Origin: JBJXFK01 sp046155505
GTDB lineage: Bacteria > Planctomycetota > Phycisphaerae > UBA1845 > Fen-1342
Assembly (NCBI GenBank): GCA_046155505.1
Contig: JBJXFK010000135.1
Coordinates: 1 to 24,717, forward strand
Length of the DNA stretch: 24,717 nt
Direction of reading: 5' to 3'
The notes beneath the pieces were generated by a model. That model was not told where the DNA came from. It saw only the letters and a list, made by a program, of their open reading frames with translations, and did no database searches. Position 1 is the first letter of the stretch, and each line of letters opens with the position of its first letter. The translations under genes and the position numbers were made by a program. Shown in pieces: positions 6,846-15,248 of this stretch.

Positions 6846-7968
6846 TCAAGTCGACGACTCACCCTTATGTAGTCTCTGCCTCAATCGCGCATCAATAAAC
6901 GGCTGAATGTCCCCATCCAGCACGCGCTGCGTGTCGCCGACGGCCAGATTCGTGCGATGGTCCTTCACATGGATCGTCGAGCCGTGCAGCACATAGCTGC
7001 GAATCTGGTTGCCCCAGGCGATTTCGCCCTTGTCGCTGTACAGCTTCGCGAGTTCGGCGTCGCGCTTGGCCTGTTCCATCTGCTCGAGCTTGCTTTGCAA
7101 CATGCTGAGCGCGAGTTCCTTGTTCTGCTTCTGGCTGCGCTCGGCGACGCACTCGATCACGACTCCCGTTTTGATGTGCTTTACGCGCACCGCCGACGCG
7201 ACTTTGTTCACATTCTGGCCGCCGGCTCCGCTCGCTCGCCGAAACGTGACGATCTCGATGTCGGCTTCGGGGATCGTGATCTCGGCCATCGTGAACTCGG
7301 GCAACACGTCGACCCCGGCAAAGCTCGTCTGGCGTTTGCCCTGCGCGTTGAACGGACTGATGCGCACCAGTCGATGCACGCCGGCCTCGCACGACATGTA
7401 GCCATAGGGATAAAAGCCGGCGACGCGCAACGTGACCGACTGAATGCCGGCCTCTTCGCCGTCGTTGCGATCCACCTCGGACACGTCATAGCCGGCCCGT
7501 TCGAAATACATGATGTACATGCGCATCAGCATGGCGGCGAAATCGCACGACTCGACCCCGCCCGCGCCGGCGTTGATGCTCATGAAGCACGTCAGCGCGT
7601 CGTTCTTGCCGCTCAGCAGCGTGAGCAACTCGACTTTGTCGGTGCGCTGCACGAGCGAATCAAGTTCGCGCTCGACCTCGCGTTTCGAATCGTCGTCGTT
7701 CTGCTCATCGGCCAGCTCGATCAGCACGGCCAAATCATCGGCCCGGCGAATCGTGTCCTGCACCGGCTCGGCCTGCGCGCGCAGTGCCTTTAACTCCTGG
7801 ACGACTTTCTGGGCGTTTTCCTGAATGTCCCAGAAACCCGGCGCGGCCATTTTGTCGTTGAGTTCGGCGATTTTCGCAAGCTTGGCAGGCAAGTCAAAGA
7901 GAGTCCCGGATCGCGTGGATGCGGGTGGTCAGCGACTTGAGCGTACCGATCGGGTCTTCGTAGGGCAT
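6846..7968 (-). CDS. prfB: Peptide chain release factor 2 (programmed +1 frameshift)
   Basis: RF2 recognises UGA and UAA stop codons in the ribosome and triggers peptide release. The gene starts at ATG 7968 (MPYEDPIGTLKSLTTRIHAI), reads 24 codons to CTT, meets an in-frame TGA (7894-7896) and continues +1 as GAC for 349 codons, giving 373 residues against 365 in E. coli. The anticodon-like tripeptide SPF is near residue 204 and the catalytic GGQ (SGAGGQNVNK) near 249, close to the E. coli positions. Without the frameshift only a 24-residue peptide would be made. The sugar transferase follows after 42 bp. The upstream spacer to 8157 holds divergent promoters that I could not place. Identification is secure. 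Confidence 0.97.
7893..7899 (-). promoter_or_regulatory. prfB: prfB recoding site CTT-TGA-C
   Basis: Read on the minus strand, CTT TGA C is the canonical autoregulatory +1 slip site of bacterial prfB: low RF2 lets the ribosome slip from CTT to TTT and continue at GAC. A GGGA lies shortly upstream, weaker than the AGGGGG stimulator of E. coli. Codons on both sides encode conserved RF2 sequence, which confirms the slip. Confidence 0.95.
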
Positions 7969-8156
7969 CGTGTTCCAATCCTGCGACTCGGAAACGCGCT
8001 CGCCGAACGGCTCGGCGAGGCGTGACGCGACATGATCGTATCGTATCGGATCGGTAGAATTGTTGAAGAGCGGGCGGCGGGTTACCGAACCCGCGCGGCG
8101 TGAGTCGCAATTTTTACGTACCCAGACTCAACGCGAGCTCTCCTCAAGAGATCGAT

Positions 8157-8591
8157 ATGGCAGAAACAACCACCGCCGTTGCTCACTCGTTGCGATGCGA
8201 ACTCATGCTGACGAATTCCGCCGACGCAACTCGCGCTGACGCCGGCTTACTGCGACGAGCGAACGTTCGGCGAGAACGCGTATCGGCGGACGTGCGTGCC
8301 GATACGTTGCGACTGAGGATTCCTGCCGCACTCGCCGAGAAGCTTGGTCTTCGCGGCGCGCAACCGACCCTGATGGTTCGCGGCGACGGCGCGACGCGGA
8401 TGGGCGCGATTGTGCGAACGGTCGAAGCTGAGTTGTTGAGTCGCAGCACCGGTGTCAGTGCCGTGATTGACTCCGAGATTTCTCATGTGATCGTCGGGCA
8501 GATGGTGCTCGACATGCTCGATTTGGTCATTGGTGAGCGGGCGGGTATGTTAGTGCCGCGCTACCCGAACGGAATTTGCGTCGAAGTCTAA
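8157..8591 (+). CDS. Retropepsin-fold (clan AA aspartyl protease-like) protein, catalytic motif degenerate
   Basis: 144 residues from ATG 8157, with a weak AAGAG at 8145-8149. The middle (VSADVRADTLRLRIPAALAEKLGL, about 42-65) lines up with the 'VDTGAxxLVLPxxxAExLGL' start of bacterial retropepsin-like proteins. The C-terminal VIVGQMVLDMLDLVIG and MLVPRYPNG match the 'LLGxxxLExLxLxxD...LxP' end of that fold. On this alignment the catalytic D-T-G reads R-A-D, so proteolysis is doubtful unless the nearby Asp substitutes. No signal peptide. It is followed after 59 bp by the amidohydrolase gene on the same strand, and is divergent from prfB. Fold assignment is from pattern memory; function unknown. 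Confidence 0.7.
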   Translation: MAETTTAVAHSLRCELMLTNSADATRADAGLLRRANVRRERVSADVRADTLRLRIPAALAEKLGLRGAQPTLMVRGDGATRMGAIVRTVEAELLSRSTGVSAVIDSEISHVIVGQMVLDMLDLVIGERAGMLVPRYPNGICVEV

Positions 8592-8650
8592 TAATTGCCG
8601 TGTGCTCGCGAATACGAGTCGTTATTTCAACGACCCCAGCGGAGAACCAC

Positions 8651-10462
8651 ATGCGCGTACAGTTCGGTCCGGCCCTCGTATTCGCCACACTTTCCGCCGC
8701 ATCGGCCCTCGCCGACTCCCTGCTCTTTCGCGGCGGCAGCGTCTTCGACGGAGAAAAGCTGCACCCCGGCGTCGATGTCCTCGTCACCGATGGCAAGATC
8801 GCAGACCTCGGTCCGGAGCTCGCCGCACCCGCCGACTGCGAGACCATCGACGCCGCCGGCTGCACGCTGCTGCCCGGCCTGATCGATTGCCACACGCATT
8901 CATTCGCGCCGCCGCAACTTGCGCAGTCGCTCATCTTCGGCGTGACGACGCAGCTCGAGATGTTCACCGTCGCCCCCATGATGGCCGCGTTTCAGAGTCA
9001 GCAGCGCGAGAACGGCGCACCAGGTCGAGCCGACATCTATTCCGCCGGCGTGCTGGTCACCGCCCCGGGCGGCCACGGCACGCAGTTCGGCACGCCGATT
9101 CCCACGATCACCAAACCCGAAGACGCCGAGGCGTTCATCGCCGACCGCATCAAAGAAGGCTCCGACTTCATCAAAATCGTGCTCGAAGACGGCTCAGCGA
9201 TCGGCATGAAGTTCAATTGCATATCCAACGAGACGCTCGTCGCGGTCGTTCGGGCCGCGCACAAACAAGGCAAACTCGCTGTCGTACACGTCACGGCCCG
9301 CGAGCGCGCCCGCGAAGCGATTCTCGCCGGTGCCGATGGCCTCGTACACACCTTCTGCGATCAGGCGATCGACGAAGAACTCGTCAAGCTCGCCAAGGAA
9401 AAAGGCGCGTTTATCATTCCCACGCTCACCGTGAAAGAGAGCATCGCCGGCATCGCCAGCGGCCAGTCGCTGACGCGCGACGCCCGCTTGCAGGCGGATA
9501 TCCCGCTCGACGCCTCCCAGAGCCTCACAAGTTCATTCCCCGCGTCGGGTGCCGAGAAGCGCTACATAAACGCCCGCGACTCGGTCGTCCGCTGGCATGC
9601 CGTCGGCGTGCCGATCCTCGCCGGGACCGATGCGCCGAACCCCGGCACTTCGCACGGCGTCAGTATGCACCGCGAACTGGAACTGCTCGTCGCCGCCGGC
9701 CTCTCGCCGACGCAGGCACTCGTCGCGGCGACCAGCCTGCCCGCGGCGAAGTTCAAACTCGCCGATCGGGGCCGCATCGCCAAGGGGCTGCGGGGCGATC
9801 TGCTGCTCGTTCGCGGCGATCCGACAAAGCTGATCGAAGCCACGCGCGAAATCGTCGGCGTTTGGAAGCTCGGCAAAGCCGCTCCGCGCAGCGCGCATCG
9901 CGAGCAGGTGGCGAAGGCTCGCGCCGAAGCCGAAAAGGTGAAGCTCGCGCCGCCACCCACCGGCTCCGAGTCAGGCGTCATCAGCGATTTTGAATCCGAC
10001 CAGCCGTCGGCGAATTTCGGCACGGCCTGGCAGGCCTCAACCGACGCCATGATGGGCGGCGAGTCGACCGTCGAATTCAAGGTCGTCAGCCCCGGCGCGA
10101 ACGGCTCGAAGGGCGCGCTCGAGATCAAAGGCAAGATCGCCGAAGGACAAAGCCCCTGGGCCGGCGTCATTCAGCACCCTGCGGGCAGCTTCATGGCCCC
10201 GGCAAATCTGTCGAAATGGGGCAAGATCACTTTTCAAGCCCGCGCCGATGCCACCGACACACGCTGCTCGATTCTGCTATTTACCAAGTCGGGCGGTTTT
10301 CGCCCGGCTATGCACTTCTTCAAGGTTGGGAAGGACTGGGCGAGAGTCGAAGTGACGTTCGCGAAATTCAACGGCAGCGACGGCGCGGACGTGACGGGAA
10401 TCTACATCGGTGGCGCGGCGGGCGAGTACACGCTGTGGCTGGACGATGTGCGAATGGAGTGA
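8651..10462 (+). CDS. Secreted amidohydrolase fused to a C-terminal CIA30-like domain
   Basis: 603 residues from ATG 8651, with GGAGAACC at 8641-8648. Residues 1-21 form a signal peptide (VFATLSAASALA). Residues 22-410 are an imidazolonepropionase/prolidase-like metal-dependent amidohydrolase: GGSVFDGEKLHPGVDVLV, then PGLIDCHTHS (metal-binding His81 and His83), SDFIKIVLEDG (Lys175), VVHVTA (His213), GLVHTF (His233) and ILAGTDAPN (Asp327). A charged linker (410-440) leads to residues 445-603, with DFESDQPSANFGTAWQ, STDAMMGGEST, a WAGVIQ strand and the final YTLWLDDV. This resembles the CIA30/galactose-binding-like beta sandwich. The substrate is not evident; the enzyme should act outside the cytoplasm. 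It may be co-transcribed with the retropepsin-like gene. Confidence 0.88.
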   Translation: MRVQFGPALVFATLSAASALADSLLFRGGSVFDGEKLHPGVDVLVTDGKIADLGPELAAPADCETIDAAGCTLLPGLIDCHTHSFAPPQLAQSLIFGVTTQLEMFTVAPMMAAFQSQQRENGAPGRADIYSAGVLVTAPGGHGTQFGTPIPTITKPEDAEAFIADRIKEGSDFIKIVLEDGSAIGMKFNCISNETLVAVVRAAHKQGKLAVVHVTARERAREAILAGADGLVHTFCDQAIDEELVKLAKEKGAFIIPTLTVKESIAGIASGQSLTRDARLQADIPLDASQSLTSSFPASGAEKRYINARDSVVRWHAVGVPILAGTDAPNPGTSHGVSMHRELELLVAAGLSPTQALVAATSLPAAKFKLADRGRIAKGLRGDLLLVRGDPTKLIEATREIVGVWKLGKAAPRSAHREQVAKARAEAEKVKLAPPPTGSESGVISDFESDQPSANFGTAWQASTDAMMGGESTVEFKVVSPGANGSKGALEIKGKIAEGQSPWAGVIQHPAGSFMAPANLSKWGKITFQARADATDTRCSILLFTKSGGFRPAMHFFKVGKDWARVEVTFAKFNGSDGADVTGIYIGGAAGEYTLWLDDVRME

Positions 10463-10651
10463 ACCCGACACAATCACCATCGGTCGGCGGATGCCGATTC
10501 GTTCGACATCCGTGTGGGGAAACGTCCTCATTTCAACAGACACGCAGCGGTTTTCGGTTGACGGAGCGTCCGATCACCCATATCACCTTCATATGCAACT
10601 CGGCGAATCGCGCTTTGCAGCGCGTCGCTGACGCACATTCGGAGATGTCGA

Positions 10652-12490
10652 TTGGAACTTCCCCGCCGATCTCGCGGAGATGAACTACTGAAACCCGGCA
10701 AGCTGCTGAGCTTGCGCAACGAGCTGCGCCGCCAAACGCCGCAGCACGATATCACCACGGTCATCGCGTGCGCATTTGACCATCGCACGCGCATGCTGCC
10801 ATTCATCTATGCCGACATGAAAATGGCCCCGGCGGGCGTGCGCGCCATCGGTTCGGCCATGCTCGACGCCGGATTCACCAAAACGCGCATCGTTCTCCAG
10901 CAGTGGAACAAGAACTTCCGCCCGTCGCACATGCGCGTCGATGGCCGCGTGCCCGATCTCTTCATGGTCTCGAGCATGCAGATCCACACCGCCGCGTTTC
11001 ACGAGATGATCCGCGACGCCTGCCGCATCGACCCGGCCCAGCGACCGCTGATCATCGTCGGCGGGCCGAAGGTCGTGTACGAGCCGTGGGATGCATTCAA
11101 TATTGATGCGGAGACCGGGGCGGGTGCCGATGTCGCGGTGACGGGCGAAGAGTATGTATTGCTCGGGCTGCTCGATGTGCTGCTCTCGGCCAAAACGCCG
11201 AACGGAACGCTGCGCGATGCGTTCATTCGTGCGAGAAATAGCGGCTTGCTCGATTCGACGCCGGGCTTGGTCTATCCGCGGCTCGACGATCGTGGTCGCG
11301 CGGTCGAGCTGATCGACACGGGCGTGCAGCAGCTCCTCGGCGATCTGGACGAGTTGCCCGATCCAGTACTCGGCTATCAGATTCTCGAAGCGCCGAGTCG
11401 GCGCACGACACTCGCGTCGCAGCCGTTGCCCGCCAGCAAGGTGATGTGGAACACGCCGATCGCGTCGCTGGTGCTGACGTTTGGCTGCAAATTCGCCTGC
11501 CAGTATTGCCCGATTCCGGCATACAACCAGCGGCAGCATCGCACCAAGAGCGGTGCGCGCATCGCCGAGGAGTTTCGTCGGCTGCGCGAGATTTACGGCA
11601 TTCGCTATTTCTTCGGTGCAGACGACAATTTCTTCAATACCAAGGAACGCACGCTCGAGATCGTCGAGACGATGGCCCGCACAACCGTGCTCGGCAAGCC
11701 GATGCGCAAGATGGTGCGCTGGGGCACCGAGGTGACGGTGCATGACACGCTCGCGCTCAAGGAACACATTCCGACGGTGCGTGCTTCGGGCGTGCGAGCG
11801 CTGTGGCTGGGCGTCGAAGACATGACGGCCACGTTGGTGAAAAAGGGGCAAAGCGTCGATCGCACGACCGAGGCGTTCCGGCTACTCGCCGATCGCGGCA
11901 TCTGCCCGATGCCGATGATGATGCACCACGACTCGCAGCCGCTGTATACGCCGGGCAGTGCGTATGGCCTGATCAATCAGGCAGGCATCTTGCGCAAGGC
12001 GGGCGCGATCAGCCTGCAAGTGCTGATGATGACGCCCGCGACCGGATCGAAACTGTACGAAGGCACGTATGACTCGGGCATGGTCTATCGCGCAGTCGGC
12101 GAGCGCAAGGTCGAACCGTACATGCTCGACGGCAACTACGTCATCGCGTCGAAGCACGAAACGCCGTGGAAGAAGCAGGCCAACATCCTGCTTGCGTACG
12201 CGTATTTCTACAACCCGCTGCGGTTCATGGTCGCGCTCGTGCGGCCCAAGAGCCGGCTGTTCCTGGCCGACGCCGGTATGCAGGTCATCGGCATGTTCGG
12301 GCTGCTGCAAACCGTGCGGCGAACGATTGGCTGGGCATTCCGCCTGGTGAGCGGCAAAGTCGAACGGCACACGACGACGCCGCACAGCCGCATTCCGATG
12401 CGCGGCGTGACGACGATGGTTGCCGATCACGCGCTGCCGGGGACACCGACGGTGGACCTTGTGCCGCTGACGACGAGCGGTCGGAAATAG
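10652..12490 (+). CDS. B12-binding-domain-type radical SAM protein
   Basis: 612 residues from TTG 10652, chosen for GGAG at 10641-10644; no in-frame ATG lies nearby. Residues 30-180 resemble a cobalamin-binding Rossmann domain (VPDLFMVSSMQIHT, LIIVGGPKVVYEPWDAF, GADVAVTGEEYVLLGLLDVL). I see no DxHxxG motif, so any cobalamin would bind without the lower His ligand. The radical SAM core starts at about 270 with FGCKFACQYCPIPAYNQR, the C-x3-C-x2-C cluster at 279, 283 and 286. FFGADDNFFN and LWLGVEDM are typical barrel strands. The C-terminus (about 500-612) is a hydrophobic and basic extension. Related enzymes methylate or rearrange lipids, antibiotics or cofactors; the substrate is unknown here. 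The preceding 189-bp spacer holds nothing I can name. Confidence 0.9.
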   Translation: MELPRRSRGDELLKPGKLLSLRNELRRQTPQHDITTVIACAFDHRTRMLPFIYADMKMAPAGVRAIGSAMLDAGFTKTRIVLQQWNKNFRPSHMRVDGRVPDLFMVSSMQIHTAAFHEMIRDACRIDPAQRPLIIVGGPKVVYEPWDAFNIDAETGAGADVAVTGEEYVLLGLLDVLLSAKTPNGTLRDAFIRARNSGLLDSTPGLVYPRLDDRGRAVELIDTGVQQLLGDLDELPDPVLGYQILEAPSRRTTLASQPLPASKVMWNTPIASLVLTFGCKFACQYCPIPAYNQRQHRTKSGARIAEEFRRLREIYGIRYFFGADDNFFNTKERTLEIVETMARTTVLGKPMRKMVRWGTEVTVHDTLALKEHIPTVRASGVRALWLGVEDMTATLVKKGQSVDRTTEAFRLLADRGICPMPMMMHHDSQPLYTPGSAYGLINQAGILRKAGAISLQVLMMTPATGSKLYEGTYDSGMVYRAVGERKVEPYMLDGNYVIASKHETPWKKQANILLAYAYFYNPLRFMVALVRPKSRLFLADAGMQVIGMFGLLQTVRRTIGWAFRLVSGKVERHTTTPHSRIPMRGVTTMVADHALPGTPTVDLVPLTTSGRK

Positions 12491-12604
12491 CTAACGGTTT
12501 CGGGCGTCGGACGGCGACGCACTTCTCGCCCATCGAAGCGTTTCAGATGTGCGGGTTTGCTCGCAACCGGCGATTTGCCATTCACCCAACACGCCTCGGG
12601 CGCA

Positions 12605-13144
12605 CTACGCTCGTGAATCGGGCGCAGCGGTCGCACGTCGCTCCGCATTCCACGGATTCATCAGCACGATCGCGGCCAGCAGCAGCCCGCCGCACATGCA
12701 CATGATTGTTGCGCGCGACTCCGGCAGAATGAACACAGAAACGAGCGGGTTGGTGCGGGCAAGATGCTCGATCATCGCCAATCGCTGTTCATGTTCGTTC
12801 TGCGGTGCGGCGGATAGAGCGGAAGTCGGCGATGTCGCGGGCGCTGATGTCGGCAAAGTTTCGGCGGCGAGGCGGACGGTTTCGACGCCCGGCGTTTGCA
12901 GGCCGAATTCGCGGCGGGCGAGGCGCTCGATGTAGGCCGGGTCGTTCTGGCTGTGCTCGATCTGCTTTTCAATCGAGGTGTTTTGGTATTCCATCGCCGC
13001 GACCTGCGCCGATTTGTCAGCGTGTCGCCGCTGGGCATCGCGATATTCGAGCAAAGCGGGCAGCCACAGCGCCGCCGCCAGCCCGCCGCCGCCGACGAGC
13101 GTCATGGCCCAGAAGAGTGTCGCGTTGAATGCGTTGCGGAGCAT
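12605..13144 (-). CDS. FtsB/DivIC-like septum formation initiator protein
   Basis: 179 residues from ATG 13144; no good ribosome site is visible because the upstream sequence is a heptamer repeat. A first membrane helix (about 10-30), a coiled coil (about 32-66, YRDAQRRHADKSAQVAAMEYQN) and the short motif NDPAYIERLARREFGLQTPGVE match FtsB/DivIC. In that family the protein bridges divisome components on the periplasmic side. Unlike FtsB, a Ala/Pro/Thr-rich linker and a second hydrophobic helix (about 145-163, MCMCGGLLLAAIVLMNPW) follow, so both ends would face the cytoplasm. It converges with the radical SAM gene across a 114-bp spacer without a clear terminator. Family call good; exact orthology unclear. 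Confidence 0.8.
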   Translation of the reverse strand: MLRNAFNATLFWAMTLVGGGGLAAALWLPALLEYRDAQRRHADKSAQVAAMEYQNTSIEKQIEHSQNDPAYIERLARREFGLQTPGVETVRLAAETLPTSAPATSPTSALSAAPQNEHEQRLAMIEHLARTNPLVSVFILPESRATIMCMCGGLLLAAIVLMNPWNAERRATAAPDSRA

Positions 13145-13155
13145 GGTAGGGAGAA

Positions 13156-13303
13156 GGGTTCGGGGTTCAGGGTTCAGGAGAAGACAGAGTTCCGGGTTCA
13201 GGGTTCAGGAGCCAGGGTTTAGGAAAAAGCGGGGTCCAGGGATCGGCGCACGCGAAGCTGATTGCTCTTCGCTGAACCCTGAACCCCGAACCCCGAACCC
13301 TAG
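13156..13303. repeat. GGGTTCA/GGGTTCG heptamer arrays in inverted orientation
   Basis: Forward arrays GGGTTCG-GGGTTCA-GGGTTCAG (13156-13177) and GGGTTCA-GGGTTCAG (13194-13209). They face a reverse array CTGAACCCTGAACCCC with two more GAACCC units (13272-13301). Left and right arms could pair over 20 or more bases. A further reverse array is at 17773-17796. The block fills the gap between the FtsB-like gene and the end of the 647-residue secreted protein gene, so it could act as a structured terminator or be a simple-sequence expansion. Confidence 0.8.
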
Positions 13304-13304
13304 C

Positions 13305-15248
13305 CTACTCCGGCTTCGCGCCGCCGGTTGCGGGCTTGTCAGCGCCGGACTCGGCCTTACCCTCGCCGCTCGACTTGCCGGCCTTTTTCGAGGGCGACTC
13401 GCGGAAGTTCAGCACTTTGACGGTCGTGATGGTGTCACCCTTCATCGTCGTGCGCGAGGCCGACGACTGGTAGAAGTCCATCGACTTGATGATGCGCCCG
13501 ATTTTGGGGATAAAGCCCAGCACAAACTTCGCGCCGGGTTCTTTGGCCACATCCGGGGCGATCATCGGGATCATCCCGGCCATACCCAGCATGCCGCCGA
13601 CCGACTCGGCCCATTTGGTGCTGTCGCTGTACGAAAGTGCGAGCGCACCCTTCTCAGCTGGCAAGCCCTCGCTCTGCACACGCTCGTTCTTGCTGATGTT
13701 CTCCGACTTGCCCGCGGCGGTGTCGATCGCCGCTTGAATCGCATCGCCCGGCAGGCCGATGAACAGCCAGCCGTTGGCCACGCCGAAGGTCGGCTTGTCG
13801 ACAAACATCGAGATCATCGGGTTCTGAAGCTGGAGCGTCTTGAAGCCGGTGACGCCTTCGAGCTCAGCATCGACGATCGAGCCGTCCTCGGCCGTCATGT
13901 TCTTCTTGGCTTCCTCGACGACGTGATCGAGCAACGCCCGCGCCTTGGCCTCATCGCGGACCTTGAGCATGTACACCTGCTTGGACTTGGCGTAGGGCGT
14001 CGGGCCGGGAATCGTGAAATTGATCATTCCACCCTCGAACGTGCCGAGCACGTCCTTTTCGAGATCAAAGCCGGTCATGGCTTTGAACTCATTCAGGGCC
14101 ATCAGCGCCTGGTCAGGGTCGGGTACGTTTTCCTTCATGAAGCTGATGACCAGGTTGTACAGCTTGGCCAAATCGATGCCCGAATTGACGCTGAAATCGC
14201 CGGCCTCTTTGGGGATGAACTTGAGCGGATCGCTCAGCGGCTCGTTGCCGTACATCACGGCATAGAACGGCTTTGACTTGGCGTCGCTCTTCATGGCCGT
14301 GATCGAGGTTTCGGTCGACTTCTTGCCGTCGGTCGTACTGACCGACGCGGTGAAGTCGGTGAAGTCGAACATCTCCATGATCTTTTTGGGCAGAGCAGTG
14401 ACCTTTTTGTATTCCTCGTAGTCCGGCGAATCGGGCGCGGGCGAAGGGGCCATGCCCAGAACCGCCGTGAGCATCTCGTTGATCTGTGAAAAGAGCTTGT
14501 TCGCGTCGATGAAGTTGACGCTGTCCTTCGCGGTGGGCAGATCCTTGACCGCGGACTTGAAGCGAGCGGCACCGGCGACGCTTTCGCCGCCCTTGCCGGT
14601 GAGCAACGACAGGGATTGCTCGACCAACCCCGCGCCGAATCCGAAGACGATCGCATCCTTGTGCGTCGCGAGCACGATCGAGAACGGAATGGGCGATGCG
14701 GGGAGGCTAATGCGGTGGACGGTTGTGCCGTCGGCGTCTTCGGTGGCGAGCGTCAGCATGCCCTGACTCATTTCGGTGAGCTGCTTGGCGATGCCCGAAA
14801 GACCCTCAAACGTCTCTTTGCTCTTGCCGTCGGCCGGTAGGAAGATCGCGACCATCTCGATCGGGAAGCCGAAACGCAGGCCGAAGGCCGATTCGCGCCC
14901 GGCGAGCTTCGACCAATCGACAAGGGTGGCCATGTCGTTCATCTTCTGCCAGGTGGCTTCGAAGCCTTCGACGTCGCCGCCGTCGTCCTGAATGGTCTGT
15001 TTCAGGAAAACTTTGATGTCGCGGTGCAGGCCGACCTTTTCGAATTCGGCCCAGACGCGCTCGTATTGCTCGTTGAGAAATTTTTGGCCGTCGTGGCTGC
15101 GGCTGGCCGAGGCGATCGCCACGTCAGCCGGGATCGACCGCAGCAGCGAAAAGTCGGCGACGCCGTCGGCACTCGCGACCGGCAGCCAGGCCGAGACGGC
15201 CATGAGGCAGATGGTGAGAAACCGCGTTCGTCCGTGAGCTGGAAACAT
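13305..15248 (-). CDS. Large secreted protein of unknown function (DUF3352-like)
   Basis: 647 residues from ATG 15248, supported by AAAGGAG about 9 nt upstream; the frame stays open further upstream only through repeat-derived sequence. Residues 1-27 are a signal peptide (FLTICLMAVSAWLPVASA). The mature part begins ADFSLLRSIPADVAIASASRS, like the 'LPADTxxxxxV' opening of DUF3352-type proteins. It alternates amphipathic strands and helices, with VEQSLSLLTGKGGESVAGAARFKSAVKDL (about 240) reading like the substrate-sparing 'L..s..f' repeat of that family. A Lys/Gly/Ala/Glu-rich tail ends the protein. No enzyme motif and no membrane helix besides the signal. Family link is tentative; expected location periplasm. 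Confidence 0.8.
   Translation of the reverse strand: MFPAHGRTRFLTICLMAVSAWLPVASADGVADFSLLRSIPADVAIASASRSHDGQKFLNEQYERVWAEFEKVGLHRDIKVFLKQTIQDDGGDVEGFEATWQKMNDMATLVDWSKLAGRESAFGLRFGFPIEMVAIFLPADGKSKETFEGLSGIAKQLTEMSQGMLTLATEDADGTTVHRISLPASPIPFSIVLATHKDAIVFGFGAGLVEQSLSLLTGKGGESVAGAARFKSAVKDLPTAKDSVNFIDANKLFSQINEMLTAVLGMAPSPAPDSPDYEEYKKVTALPKKIMEMFDFTDFTASVSTTDGKKSTETSITAMKSDAKSKPFYAVMYGNEPLSDPLKFIPKEAGDFSVNSGIDLAKLYNLVISFMKENVPDPDQALMALNEFKAMTGFDLEKDVLGTFEGGMINFTIPGPTPYAKSKQVYMLKVRDEAKARALLDHVVEEAKKNMTAEDGSIVDAELEGVTGFKTLQLQNPMISMFVDKPTFGVANGWLFIGLPGDAIQAAIDTAAGKSENISKNERVQSEGLPAEKGALALSYSDSTKWAESVGGMLGMAGMIPMIAPDVAKEPGAKFVLGFIPKIGRIIKSMDFYQSSASRTTMKGDTITTVKVLNFRESPSKKAGKSSGEGKAESGADKPATGGAKPE

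Noticed and set aside
8032..8060. Promoter with TAGAAT at 8055-8060 for the retropepsin-like gene
   Set aside because: The -10 is good, but no acceptable -35 lies 16-18 nt upstream, so I did not list it as a feature.
10685..11851. 388-codon open frame on the minus strand
   Set aside because: Antisense to the radical SAM gene, which has an intact Cys cluster; the peptide is His/Arg-rich without motifs.
13156..13303. Replication origin or iterons
   Set aside because: Heptamer arrays are GC-rich, with no DnaA-box pattern, no AT-rich unwinding stretch and no replication gene nearby.
12978..14276. 432-codon open frame on the plus strand
   Set aside because: Antisense to the FtsB-like and 647-residue protein genes and runs through the heptamer repeats.
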